Of a DNA stretch of 64,000 nt, positions 7,420 to 15,892 are shown in pieces. The stretch comes from Pseudomonas viridiflava (GTDB lineage Bacteria > Pseudomonadota > Gammaproteobacteria > Pseudomonadales > Pseudomonadaceae). The position numbers were made by a program, and so were the translations under genes. Location: positions 62,001 to 126,000 of the forward strand of contig NZ_UUIS01000067.1 of the NCBI RefSeq assembly GCF_900589395.1, read 5' to 3'. The number at the start of each line of letters is the position of its first letter. Position 1 is the first letter of the stretch. The notes under the pieces are model-generated. The model did not search any database and was not told the origin of the DNA. It saw only the letters and a list, made by a program, of their open reading frames with translations.

Positions 7420-9306
7420 GTGAACCAACCCGCAATCGCCCGGACGAACCCGGCGCGTTACCGCCAGGTGTCCATCGGCCATCCCGCCGTGCAGGTGACC
7501 GAAGCAGATGGCGTGCTGCACATGCGCGCCCTGGAACCGCTGGCCGAGCGGCCGGACCGCCTGCTCGACCGCCTGCTGCACTGGGCCGAGGTGCGCCCCG
7601 AGCAGACCTTTATCGCCGCCCGCAACCGGCAGGGCGGCTGGCGCGAAGTCAGCTACGCGCAGATGCTTGATGACGTGCGGGCCATTGCCCAGCACCTGCT
7701 CGGCTATGGCCTGTCGGCCGAGCGGCCGCTGGCGCTGTTGTCGGGCAATGACATCGAACACCTGCAGATCGCCCTGGGCGCGATGTATGCAGGGATTCCC
7801 TATTGCCCGGTGTCGCCGGCCTATTCGCTGCTGTCGCAGGACTTCGCCAAGCTGCGCCACGTGTGCGAAGTGCTGCAACCGGGCCTGGTGTTTGTCAGCA
7901 ACACCGATAGCTACAAGAAAGCCATTGATGCCGTGCTGCCGGCCGATGTGGCCGTGATCAGCGTGTGCGGCGAGTTGCCCGGTCGAACCGTGACGCCTTT
8001 TGCCCGCCTGCTCGAACAGCCCGGCGCTGCAGAGGCCGAGGCGGCCTTTGCCGCCACCGGTCCCGACACCATTGCCAAGTTCCTGTTTACCTCGGGCTCC
8101 ACCAAGCTGCCCAAGGCGGTGGTCACCACCCAGCGCATGCTCTGCGCCAACCAGCAGATGCTGCTGCAGACCTTCCCGGTGTTCGGCGAGGAGCCGCCGG
8201 TGCTGGTCGACTGGCTGCCGTGGAACCACACCTTCGGTGGCAGCCATAACCTGGGCATCGTGCTGTACAACGGCGGCACCTTCTATCTGGACAACGGCAA
8301 GCCGACGCCGCAGGGCTTTGCCGAGACCCTGCGCAACCTCAAGGAGATTTCACCCACCGCCTACCTGACCGTGCCCAAGGGCTGGGAAGAACTGGTCAAC
8401 GCGCTGGAGCAGGACGCCGAGTTGCGCGAGCGGTTCTTTGCGCGCATGAAGCTGTTCTTTTTTGCCGCCGCCGGCCTGTCGCAAAGCATCTGGGACCGCC
8501 TCGACCGGGTCGCCGAGCAGCATTGCGGCGAGCGCATCCGCATGATGGCCGGGCTGGGCATGACCGAAGCTTCGCCGTCCTGCACCTTTACCACTGGCCC
8601 CCTGTCGCAGGCCGGCTACATCGGCCTGCCGGCGCCGGGCTGCGAAGTGCGCCTGGTGCCGGTGGACGGCAAGCTGGAAGGGCGCTTTCGCGGGCCGCAC
8701 ATCATGCCCGGCTACTGGCGCTCGGCGCAGCAGACTGCAGAGGCGTTCGACAGCGAGGGCTACTACTGCTCGGGCGATGCCCTGAAGCTGGCGGACCCGG
8801 CCGATCCGCAACTGGGGCTGATGTTCGACGGGCGCATTGCCGAGGACTTCAAATTGTCGTCCGGGGTGTTCGTCAGTGTCGGCCCGCTGCGCAACCGGGC
8901 GGTGCTTGAAGGCTCGCCGTATGTGCAGGACATCGTGGTCACCGCTCCGGACCGCGAATGCCTCGGCGCGCTGGTGTTCCCGCGCCTGCATGATTGCCGC
9001 AAGCTGGCCGGGCTGGGCGCCGAGGCCCGCGATGCCGAGGTGCTGGCCAGTGCCCCGGTACGCCAGTGGTTCGCCGCCTGGCTGCAGCGCCTGAATGCCG
9101 ACGCCACCGGCAACGCCAGCCGCCTGGAGTGGATCGCGCTGCTGGTCGAGCCGCCGTCCATCGACCGTGGCGAGATCACCGACAAGGGCTCGATCAACCA
9201 GCGCGCCGTGTTGCAGTGGCGTGCCGCCCAGGTCGAGGCACTGTATCGCGGCCAGGATGACTCCCTTCTGCGCGCCGCAGCGCCAGCCGCCGGGGCGCCG
9301 GCATGA
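7420..9306 (+). CDS. fcs: feruloyl-CoA synthetase
   Basis: The best start is GTG at 7420, eight bases after GGAGG; an ATG at 7405 would overlap that ribosome site. The product is 628 residues, the normal Fcs length. It activates ferulate, p-coumarate or caffeate with ATP and CoA, the first committed step of the pathway. The AMP-binding P-loop is FTSGSTKLPKAVVTT, followed by YLTVPKGWEELV, the AMGLGMTE-like MAGLGMTEASPS and GYYCSGDA motifs. The stop overlaps the thiolase start by 4 bp (ATGA), indicating translational coupling. Confidence 0.95.
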   Translation: MNQPAIARTNPARYRQVSIGHPAVQVTEADGVLHMRALEPLAERPDRLLDRLLHWAEVRPEQTFIAARNRQGGWREVSYAQMLDDVRAIAQHLLGYGLSAERPLALLSGNDIEHLQIALGAMYAGIPYCPVSPAYSLLSQDFAKLRHVCEVLQPGLVFVSNTDSYKKAIDAVLPADVAVISVCGELPGRTVTPFARLLEQPGAAEAEAAFAATGPDTIAKFLFTSGSTKLPKAVVTTQRMLCANQQMLLQTFPVFGEEPPVLVDWLPWNHTFGGSHNLGIVLYNGGTFYLDNGKPTPQGFAETLRNLKEISPTAYLTVPKGWEELVNALEQDAELRERFFARMKLFFFAAAGLSQSIWDRLDRVAEQHCGERIRMMAGLGMTEASPSCTFTTGPLSQAGYIGLPAPGCEVRLVPVDGKLEGRFRGPHIMPGYWRSAQQTAEAFDSEGYYCSGDALKLADPADPQLGLMFDGRIAEDFKLSSGVFVSVGPLRNRAVLEGSPYVQDIVVTAPDRECLGALVFPRLHDCRKLAGLGAEARDAEVLASAPVRQWFAAWLQRLNADATGNASRLEWIALLVEPPSIDRGEITDKGSINQRAVLQWRAAQVEALYRGQDDSLLRAAAPAAGAPA

Positions 9307-10544
9307 ACGGCGCCGGCCAGTACTCGGCATTCAGCGATGTCGCGCTGTTGGACGCGGTGCGCACGCCGTGGGTCGACCTGGGCGGCGCACTGGCGCAGGT
9401 GTCCCCTATCGACCTGGGGATCAAGGCCGGTCGCGGGGTATTGGCCCGCGCCGGGCTCGACGGTGCCCAGGTCGACAGCGTGCTGGCCGGCGCCATGGCC
9501 CAGGCCAGTTTCGACGCTTATCTGCTGCCCCGGCACATCGGCCTGTACAGCGGCGTGCCCTTGAATGTGCCGGCATTGGGTGTGCAGCGCATCTGTGCCA
9601 CCGGTTTCGAACTGCTGCGCCAGGCCGCGCTGCACGTGGGCGAGGGCACGCAACTGGCGCTGTGTGTGGCGGCTGAATCCATGTCGCGCAACCCCATTGC
9701 TGCCTACACCCACCGCGACGGCTTCAAGCTTGGCGCGGGAGTGCAGTTCAAGGATTTTCTCTGGGAGGCGCTGCACGACCCGGCGCCCGGCATTGACATG
9801 ATCGCCACCGCCGACCGCCTGGCCCGGCATTACGACCTGCCGCGCGATGCCGTGGACCGCTATGCCCTGCGCAGCCATCAGTTGACCCTGCAAGCCCAGG
9901 CCAGCGGTTGGCTGGCTGATGAAATCCTCAGCGTGACCCGCGAGCGCTTCGAACTGGACGGCTATCAGCCGCGCGGTATTGATCTGCCGCGTGGCGTCGA
10001 CAGCGTCGACCAGGACAGCCATCCGCGTGCCAGCAGCCTGGCGTCGCTGGCGCGGCTGCGCGCCGTGCACGAGGGCGGTGTGCAGACGGCCGGCAACAGT
10101 TGCGCGGTGGTCGATGGCGCCGCGGCGGCGCTGGTCGGGCCGGTTTCGGCCTTCAGTCGCCCGGTGCTGGCGCACCTGCGCGCCAGTGCGGTGGTCGGCG
10201 TGGCCCCGGAGCACATGGGCATCGGCCCGGCGCCGGCCATCAGCCTGTTGCTGCAACGCAGCGGGCTGCACCTGGACGACATCGGCCTGCTGGAAATCAA
10301 CGAAGCCCAGGCCGCCCAGGTCTTGGCTGTGGCCTGTGCGCTGGAACTCGACAGCGAGCGACTCAACCGCCGCGGTGGCTCGATCGGCCTGGGGCATCCG
10401 CTGGCGGCCAGCGGCCTGCGCCTGGTCATGACCCTGGCCCGCCAGTTGCGTGACAACAATCTGCGCTATGGCATTGCGGCGGCCTGCGTAGGCGGCGGGC
10501 AGGGCATGGCGATGCTCATCGAAAACCCCGACTGGCAGCGCTGA
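9303..10544 (+). CDS. aat: acetyl-CoA acetyltransferase-like thiolase of the ferulate cluster
   Basis: 413 residues with the thiolase triad: nucleophile Cys98 (VQRICATG), His in SIGLGHPLAASG and the second Cys in AACVGGGQGMAML. Thiolases cleave 3-ketoacyl-CoA or condense acyl-CoAs. In P. putida a thiolase gene (aat) accompanies ech-vdh-fcs and may serve a CoA-dependent beta-oxidation branch; the main route through Ech does not need it. Overlaps fcs by 4 bp. The true substrate is uncertain. Confidence 0.85.
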   Translation: MNGAGQYSAFSDVALLDAVRTPWVDLGGALAQVSPIDLGIKAGRGVLARAGLDGAQVDSVLAGAMAQASFDAYLLPRHIGLYSGVPLNVPALGVQRICATGFELLRQAALHVGEGTQLALCVAAESMSRNPIAAYTHRDGFKLGAGVQFKDFLWEALHDPAPGIDMIATADRLARHYDLPRDAVDRYALRSHQLTLQAQASGWLADEILSVTRERFELDGYQPRGIDLPRGVDSVDQDSHPRASSLASLARLRAVHEGGVQTAGNSCAVVDGAAAALVGPVSAFSRPVLAHLRASAVVGVAPEHMGIGPAPAISLLLQRSGLHLDDIGLLEINEAQAAQVLAVACALELDSERLNRRGGSIGLGHPLAASGLRLVMTLARQLRDNNLRYGIAAACVGGGQGMAMLIENPDWQR

Positions 10545-10556
10545 CCCGCCCTCATC

Positions 10557-10750
10557 AAAAAATAAATCATTGATTTTATTGACTATTTAATTCGCCGCCT
10601 GTAGGAGCGCGCTTGCCCGCGACCGAGTGCGTAGCGCTCGCAAACTCTCTGAAACGCCACAAATCTACGGCTGTGAACACATTCAAAATCGTTGAAACGC
10701 TGCAAATTTACGACTGCTACGCAGCCGGTCGCGGGCAAGCGCGCTCCTAC
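10557..10750. repeat. REPIN with AT-rich tail
   Basis: Inverted ends GTAGGAGCGCGCTTGCC (from 10601) and the matching GGCAAGCGCGCTCCTAC (to 10750) enclose about 115 bp. The AT-rich flank 10557-10600 includes CATTGATTTTATTGACTA, matching tails at the copies near 4200 and 31640. It separates the thiolase gene from the acyl-CoA dehydrogenase gene and could process or weaken the transcript. Confidence 0.85.
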
Positions 10751-10787
10751 AGCAGCTTCAACCTTCAATTGGGCCAAGGAGATTGCC

Positions 10788-12545
10788 ATGTGGCACTACC
10801 AGCCACCGTTGCGTGACATGCAGTTCGTGATCGAGCACTGGCTCGACGCCCCGGCCACCTGGCAGCACAGCGAGGCGTTCGGTTTTCTCGATGCGTCTCT
10901 GGCCAGTCAGGTGCTGGAACAGGCCGGTCTGTTCTGCCAGGACGTGCTGGTGCCGCTCAATGCCAGCGGTGATCGCCAGGGCTGTCGCTTCGAAGACGGC
11001 AACGTCAGCACTCCTGAAGGCTTCAAGGCCGCCTACCGCGCCTGGGTCGAGGGCGGCTGGCCGGCACTGGCATGCAGCGAACAGCACGGTGGGCAGGGCC
11101 TGCCGCAGGTGCTCGACGCCGCCTTGCAGGAAATGCTCTACGCCAGCAACCACGCCTGGGCCATGTACACCGGCATCGTGCAGGGCGCCTGCCTGTGTTT
11201 GCAGGCGCACGCGCCGCAGTGGATTCAGGAGCGCTACCTGCCTGACCTGGTCAGCGGCCAGGCCCTGGCGACCATGTGCCTGACCGAACCGCAGGCCGGC
11301 AGCGACGTCGGCCTGTTGCGCAGCCGCGCTCAGCCGCAGGCCGATGGCAGTCATGCGCTGAGCGGCAACAAACTGTTCATTTCCGGCGGCGAGCACGACC
11401 TGTGTGATGACATCCTGCACCTGGTGCTGGCGCGACTGCCGGACGCGCCGGTCGGCAGCCGCGGCATTTCACTGTTTCTGGTGCCCAGGCGGCTGGACGA
11501 CGGCCGTCTGAACGCCGTGCGCTGCGACGGCATCGAGCACAAGATGGGCATCAAGGGCAGCGCCACCTGTTCGCTGGTGTTCGAGCAGGCTCAGGGCTGG
11601 CTGATCGGCCAGCCGAACCAAGGGCTGGCGGCCATGTTCGTGATGATGAACTCGGCGCGCCTGCATGTCGGTCTGCAAGGTCTGGGACATGCCGAGGCTG
11701 CCTGGCAGAACGCCCGCCAGTACGCTGCCGAGCGCCGGCAGATGCGCGCACCGTGCCGGCCACCGGGCGTGGCCGCCAGCGCCGCCGACCCGCTGCACTA
11801 TCACCCGGCCATGCGCCGCACCCTGCTGGAACTGCGCGCCAGCAGCGAAGGCCTGCGCGCCCTGGGTTACTGGGTCGGGCACCTGCTCGACCAGGCCGAC
11901 CACGGCGCCACCCCGGCGGCCCGTGCCCAGGCCACCCAATTGACCGGCCTGCTGACGCCGATCATCAAGGCGTTCTTTACCGAGCGCGGCTTTTATCTGG
12001 CCAGCCAGGCGCTGCAAGTGTTCGGCGGCTATGGCTATGTCGGCGAGTTCGCCATCGAACAGACCCTGCGTGACAGCCGCATCGCCATGATCTACGAAGG
12101 CAGTAATGAAATTCAGGCCAACGACCTGTTACTGCGCAAGGTGCTGGGCGACAACGGCGAGGCGCTGCAACAGCTGCTCGCGGTCCTGGACAACGAAGCC
12201 CGGCTGGCCGCCGGATCACCGACGTGCCAGGCATTGGGCGAGGGCTTGCAACAGCGTTGCCAGGCGCTGGAGCAGGCCTGGCAGCTGTGTGTCGAGCAAA
12301 CGGCCCTGGACGCCGAATACCCCTATCGCGCCGCCGGCAGCTTTTTGCCGCTGTGCGGCCTGACCCTGCTGGCCTTTGCCTGGACCCGGGCTGCACGGGT
12401 TGCGCAAGGCCTGGCCGAGGACGATCCGCGGCGTCTGGAAAAGCTGCAAACCGCGCAGTTTTTCTTCACCTGGCTGCTGCCCGAAGCCGACCGGCACATG
12501 GCCGGGCTGCACAGTGCCCGATCGACGTTGCCGTTCCTGGGGTGA
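10788..12545 (+). CDS. acyl-CoA dehydrogenase of the ferulate cluster
   Basis: 585 residues from the ATG at 10788 (AAGGA seven bases before); longer in-frame starts fall inside the REPIN and are unlikely. FAD-dependent acyl-CoA dehydrogenase signatures are present: MCLTEPQAGSDVG, KLFISGGEHD, and the C-terminal QVFGGYGYVGEFAIEQTLRDSRIAMIYEGSNEIQANDLL. It belongs to the long (about 590-residue) subfamily with extra N- and C-terminal domains. A matching gene closes the P. putida ferulate cluster. It may oxidise an aryl-propionyl or other acyl-CoA side chain, feeding Ech; that is inference. Confidence 0.88.
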   Translation: MWHYQPPLRDMQFVIEHWLDAPATWQHSEAFGFLDASLASQVLEQAGLFCQDVLVPLNASGDRQGCRFEDGNVSTPEGFKAAYRAWVEGGWPALACSEQHGGQGLPQVLDAALQEMLYASNHAWAMYTGIVQGACLCLQAHAPQWIQERYLPDLVSGQALATMCLTEPQAGSDVGLLRSRAQPQADGSHALSGNKLFISGGEHDLCDDILHLVLARLPDAPVGSRGISLFLVPRRLDDGRLNAVRCDGIEHKMGIKGSATCSLVFEQAQGWLIGQPNQGLAAMFVMMNSARLHVGLQGLGHAEAAWQNARQYAAERRQMRAPCRPPGVAASAADPLHYHPAMRRTLLELRASSEGLRALGYWVGHLLDQADHGATPAARAQATQLTGLLTPIIKAFFTERGFYLASQALQVFGGYGYVGEFAIEQTLRDSRIAMIYEGSNEIQANDLLLRKVLGDNGEALQQLLAVLDNEARLAAGSPTCQALGEGLQQRCQALEQAWQLCVEQTALDAEYPYRAAGSFLPLCGLTLLAFAWTRAARVAQGLAEDDPRRLEKLQTAQFFFTWLLPEADRHMAGLHSARSTLPFLG

Positions 12546-12612
12546 CTGGCAGGTCTCAAGCACGTCAGGCTGCGCTACCATAGCGGCCCTTTGATTACTG
12601 GAAGCTGCCTGG

Positions 12613-13314
12613 ATGAACAAGCCCGGCCAGACCGTGCTGGTTGCACTGCGCAAGATGATCGCCTCGGGCGAACTGGCGGCCGGCGAGCGACTGATGGAAG
12701 TGCCCACCGCCGAATTGTTCGGGGTGTCGCGCATGCCGGTGCGCATTGCGTTTCGTACCCTGGAGCAGGAAGGGCTGCTGGTGCGCCATGGCGGGCGTGG
12801 CTTTCAGGTGCGCTCGGTCAGCCCCCAGGACATCGCCGGGGCCGTGGAAGTGCGCGGCGTGCTCGAAGGCCTGGCCGCCCGGCAAAGCGCCGAGCGTGGC
12901 CTGAGCGCCGAGGCCTGTGCGCAATTGCACACCTGCCTCGCCGAGGGCGATGCGCTGTTCGACAAAGGGTATGTGACCGAGGATGACCTCGAGACCTACC
13001 ACGACCTGAACATGCGTTTTCACCAGATCATCGTCGAGGGCAGTGGCAACCCGGCGATTGCCGACGCCCTGGCGCGCAACGACCATCTGCCGTTTGCCTC
13101 GGTCAGCGCGCTGGCCATCGACCGCCATGACATGGCCCGCGAATACCGCCGCTTCAACTACGCGCACATGCAGCATCACTCGATCGTCGACGCCTTGGTC
13201 AACCGCCAGGGCGCCCGCGCCGAAGCGATCATGCGCGAACACGCCAACGCCACCTTGCGCTACGCCGAGATTTTCACCGCCTCATCGGCCGAGCGCATGA
13301 AAGTCATTTCGTAG
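12613..13314 (+). CDS. vanR: GntR-family repressor of vanillate demethylase (VanR)
   Basis: 233 residues. N-terminal GntR winged helix (ELAAGERLMEVPTAELFGVSRMPVRIAFRTLEQEGLLVRHGGRGFQV) and an all-helical FCD ligand domain with a metal-type pocket (DLNMRFHQIIVEGSGN ... HMQHHSIVDAL), the FadR/VanR subgroup. VanR represses vanAB and is released by vanillate. The gene is convergent with vanB, 25 bp apart. Two GGATCC-centred palindromes at vanA match the known VanR operator type. Adjacent vanAB and operators make the assignment firm. Confidence 0.92.
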   Translation: MNKPGQTVLVALRKMIASGELAAGERLMEVPTAELFGVSRMPVRIAFRTLEQEGLLVRHGGRGFQVRSVSPQDIAGAVEVRGVLEGLAARQSAERGLSAEACAQLHTCLAEGDALFDKGYVTEDDLETYHDLNMRFHQIIVEGSGNPAIADALARNDHLPFASVSALAIDRHDMAREYRRFNYAHMQHHSIVDALVNRQGARAEAIMREHANATLRYAEIFTASSAERMKVIS

Positions 13315-13339
13315 GCGTGACCCGCGGTCGCGAAGGGGC

Positions 13340-14296
13340 TTAGAGATCCAGCACCAGCAGCGGTGTCCTGGCCCGTGAGCAGCAGGGTGTGAACTGATCG
13401 TTCAGGGCCTGCTCTTCTTCGGTCAGGTACAGGTCACGATGCTCCGGCACGCCGTCGAGCACGCCGGTCAGGCAGGTGCCGCATACGCCTTGCTCGCACG
13501 ACACCGGCACCTCGATGCCGTGCAGCTCCAGCACCTGGATGACGTTCTGCTCGGCCGGCACCTCGAACACCTGGCCGGTGCTGTTGATTCTGATCGAGAA
13601 AGCGCCATCGGCGCTGGTGTCCACCGGGGCAGCGGCAAAGTATTCACGGTGCAGGTTGGCCTCGGTCCAGCCCTGGGCGCGGGCACTGTCGAGTACGTGC
13701 TGCATGAAGCCACCGGGGCCACACACATAAAGGTGCACATCCGGCTGCGGCCCGGCCAGCACCTGGACGGTCTGCAGGGCCGTGGCCGGCTCTTCATCCA
13801 CATGCAGGTGGACGCGCTCGGCAAAGGCGCAGGTCTGCAAGCGGGCGGCGAACGCGGCGCGGTCGCGGGCGCGCACGCAGTAGTGCAGCTCAAAATCCGC
13901 GCCGCTGGCCGCCAGGTGCTCGGCCATGCACAGAATCGGGGTAATGCCGATGCCGCCGGCAAACAACAGGCTGCGCCGGGCCTGCGGGGCCAGTTCGAAC
14001 AGGTTGCGCGGCTCGCTGATGCGCAAGGTCATGCCCGCCTGCAACAGGCGGTGCAGGGCGGTCGAGCCACCGCGCGATGCCGGGTCTTCCAGCACCGCAA
14101 TCTGGTAGCGGTGCTGCTCACTGGGCGCATTGCACAGTGAATACTGGCGCACCAGCCCGCTATCCCCTGGAATGTGCACATCGATGTGCGCCCCGGCCGT
14201 GAAGGCCGGCAACGGGCTGCGGTCGGGCCGGGCCAGCTCGTAGCTGCAGATGCCAAGGGCTTCTTCGCGGCGGGAAATCACCATGACGTCGATCAT
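13340..14296 (-). CDS. vanB: vanillate O-demethylase reductase subunit
   Basis: 318 residues from the ATG at 14296, which follows GAGGAAG; an upstream in-frame ATG at 14320 overlaps vanA. Phthalate-dioxygenase-reductase layout: flavin-binding barrel (RQYSLCNAP), NAD-binding part (LLFAGGIGITPILCMAEHL) and a C-terminal plant-type [2Fe-2S] domain (CEQGVCGTCLTG ... CCSRA). It passes electrons from NADH to VanA. About 20 bp separate it from vanA, so the two form one transcript from the promoter near 15413-15442. Confidence 0.96.
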   Translation of the reverse strand: MIDVMVISRREEALGICSYELARPDRSPLPAFTAGAHIDVHIPGDSGLVRQYSLCNAPSEQHRYQIAVLEDPASRGGSTALHRLLQAGMTLRISEPRNLFELAPQARRSLLFAGGIGITPILCMAEHLAASGADFELHYCVRARDRAAFAARLQTCAFAERVHLHVDEEPATALQTVQVLAGPQPDVHLYVCGPGGFMQHVLDSARAQGWTEANLHREYFAAAPVDTSADGAFSIRINSTGQVFEVPAEQNVIQVLELHGIEVPVSCEQGVCGTCLTGVLDGVPEHRDLYLTEEEQALNDQFTPCCSRARTPLLVLDL

Positions 14297-14316
14297 TTCA
14301 CTTCCTCGGGCCGGGT

Positions 14317-15369
14317 TCATTGGGCGACGGCAATCAGCGGCGAGGCCTGCTCGCGGGCAATGATGCGTTCAAGCACCTTGCGCGACTGCACGCCACCGGC
14401 GTCGATATTGAGCTTGAGCAGGTTGCGTTCAGGGTGACGCAACAGGTTCTGCTGCTGGCGCTCGAGCATCTCCAGGTCTTCGCTGAAAATCTTGCCCTGG
14501 CCTTCGCGAATCGTCGCGGTCAATGCCTCGTCCTGCGGGTTGAAGTTGCGCGCCATGCCCCAGAAGTACCAGATCGAGGTGTCGGTCTCGGGGGTGATGA
14601 AATCGACCACGATGCTCGACGCCTTGTAACGCGCCTCGGCGTGATAGCCACCGTGGCCGGCATGGGCGACGCCCACTTCGATCAGGACATGGCTGGGCGG
14701 GGTGAAGCGGCAGATCTGCCAGCGGTCCACCGGCACGTCGTCGGCCAGGTTGTTGCCACGCAGCGCCATGCGCCAGAAGGGCGGGGCCATGATGTTTTCC
14801 ATGTGCCGGGCGGTGATTACCTCATCGCCTTCGACCTGCGTCACCGGCGCGGCCTCGTCGATCTCCTTCTGGCCGATGCTGGAGGCGTGCACATAGGTTT
14901 CGTGGGTCAGGTCCATCAGGTTGTCGATCATCAGCCGGTAGTCGCAGCCGATATGAAACAGCCCGCCGCCATAGGCCCACTGCTCGCTGACCGCCCATTC
15001 CAGGTGCGGGATCAGTGTCGCATCGGCCTGCGCCTGATCGCCCGGCCAGACCCAGATAAAACCGTAGCGCTCCTCGGCGGCATAGGTCTTGTTGCACGGA
15101 AAGCCCCGCACCCGCTGGCCGGGCATCGCGGCGGTCTTGCCGTCGGCGCCCATGGCCAGGCCGTGGTAGCCGCACACCAGCAGGCCGTTTTCGACATAGC
15201 CCAGCGACAACGGCGCGCCACGGTGCGGGCAGAAATCCTCGACAGCGACGACGCGATTTTCCGGGCCGCGATAGATCGCCATCCTTTCACCACAGATCTG
15301 CCGCCCCAAGGGCTTTTCAGCGATTTCATCGGGGGTGCAGGCGACGTACCAGGTATTTTTCGGGTACAT
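14317..15369 (-). CDS. vanA: vanillate O-demethylase oxygenase subunit
   Basis: 350 residues, typical of VanA. The N-terminal Rieske centre has Cys47, His49, Cys66 and His69 (CPHRGAPLS ... CGYHG). The catalytic domain has the iron site motif in DNLMDLTHETYVHASS. It converts vanillate to protocatechuate and formaldehyde with O2 and electrons from VanB. The ATG at 15369 follows CCGGAGAG. Expression is probably repressed by VanR at two upstream palindromes, and the leader has a candidate Crc/Hfq site. Formaldehyde detoxification genes are not in the window. Confidence 0.96.
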   Translation of the reverse strand: MYPKNTWYVACTPDEIAEKPLGRQICGERMAIYRGPENRVVAVEDFCPHRGAPLSLGYVENGLLVCGYHGLAMGADGKTAAMPGQRVRGFPCNKTYAAEERYGFIWVWPGDQAQADATLIPHLEWAVSEQWAYGGGLFHIGCDYRLMIDNLMDLTHETYVHASSIGQKEIDEAAPVTQVEGDEVITARHMENIMAPPFWRMALRGNNLADDVPVDRWQICRFTPPSHVLIEVGVAHAGHGGYHAEARYKASSIVVDFITPETDTSIWYFWGMARNFNPQDEALTATIREGQGKIFSEDLEMLERQQQNLLRHPERNLLKLNIDAGGVQSRKVLERIIAREQASPLIAVAQ

Positions 15370-15403
15370 GAGACAGGCTCTCCGGTTTTGTTTTTTTTTA
15401 TTT

Positions 15404-15415
15404 AATGGATCCATT
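15404..15415. promoter_or_regulatory. VanR-type operator, vanA-proximal
   Basis: AATGGATCCATT is a perfect palindrome, very similar to the ATTGGATCCAAT operator of Caulobacter VanR. It overlaps the candidate vanA -10 region (TTCAAT, plus-strand 15413-15418), as expected for a repressor site. Confidence 0.7.
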
Positions 15416-15442
15416 GAATCGCCAATAGGTGGATAGAGTCAA
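15413..15442 (-). promoter_or_regulatory. candidate vanAB promoter
   Basis: Read on the minus strand, TTGACT (15437-15442) lies 18 bp before TTCAAT (15413-15418). The -10 is a weak match, but its overlap with the VanR palindrome supports it. The leader downstream has a long A-run ending AAAAACAA just before CCGGAG, an AANAAYAA match. Confidence 0.5.
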
Positions 15443-15477
15443 CTGTAAACAGCCGATAATCGCCCTTAATAATATTT

Positions 15478-15489
15478 AATGGATCCATA
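15478..15489. promoter_or_regulatory. VanR-type operator, distal copy
   Basis: AATGGATCCATA repeats the proximal palindrome with one mismatch in the last base, 74 bp upstream on the vanA side. Two spaced sites could allow looping or cooperative binding. Confidence 0.6.
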
Positions 15490-15511
15490 ATATGTCTGAA
15501 GGCCTGCCGGT

Positions 15512-15637
15512 GTAGGAGCGCGCTCTGCCGGAATGCCGGACCACCGCGACCGGCTGCGTAGCAGTCGTAAATTTTCAGCGTCTATACAATTTTTGCGAGC
15601 GCTCACGCACTCGGTCGCGGGCAGAGCGCGCTCCTAC
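15512..15637. repeat. chimeric REPIN, right copy
   Basis: Inverted ends GTAGGAGCGCGCTCTGCC and the matching right arm ending CTCCTAC enclose the composite TGCCGGAATGCCGGACCACC block (15526-15545) and the CGACCGGCTGCG segment. It is the direct repeat of the element at 956-1076. The rest of 15370-15892 holds the van regulatory region, this repeat and a possible 20-codon leader ORF (15772-15834). Confidence 0.8.
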
Positions 15638-15892
15638 TGCGGATTCAATATGAGTGAAAGGTGGCTGAAAGCTTGGGGGATTAGGATCGGCTCCAGCACC
15701 GGCATAGACCGGTAAGCCAGGGCGACTGCCAAGAGCGCCTGAGCCACTCAACAAGAATAACGGTGATTGAAATGCTTGCTCCTACCCCCGTGTACACCCT
15801 CGCCACGCCCCGACCCCAGACAGCACCTCGCTGACCCGAACTGACCTTTTCCTTTTCCGGTTCCCTGGCCGCCTTACGTCTGGAGTTTCGCC

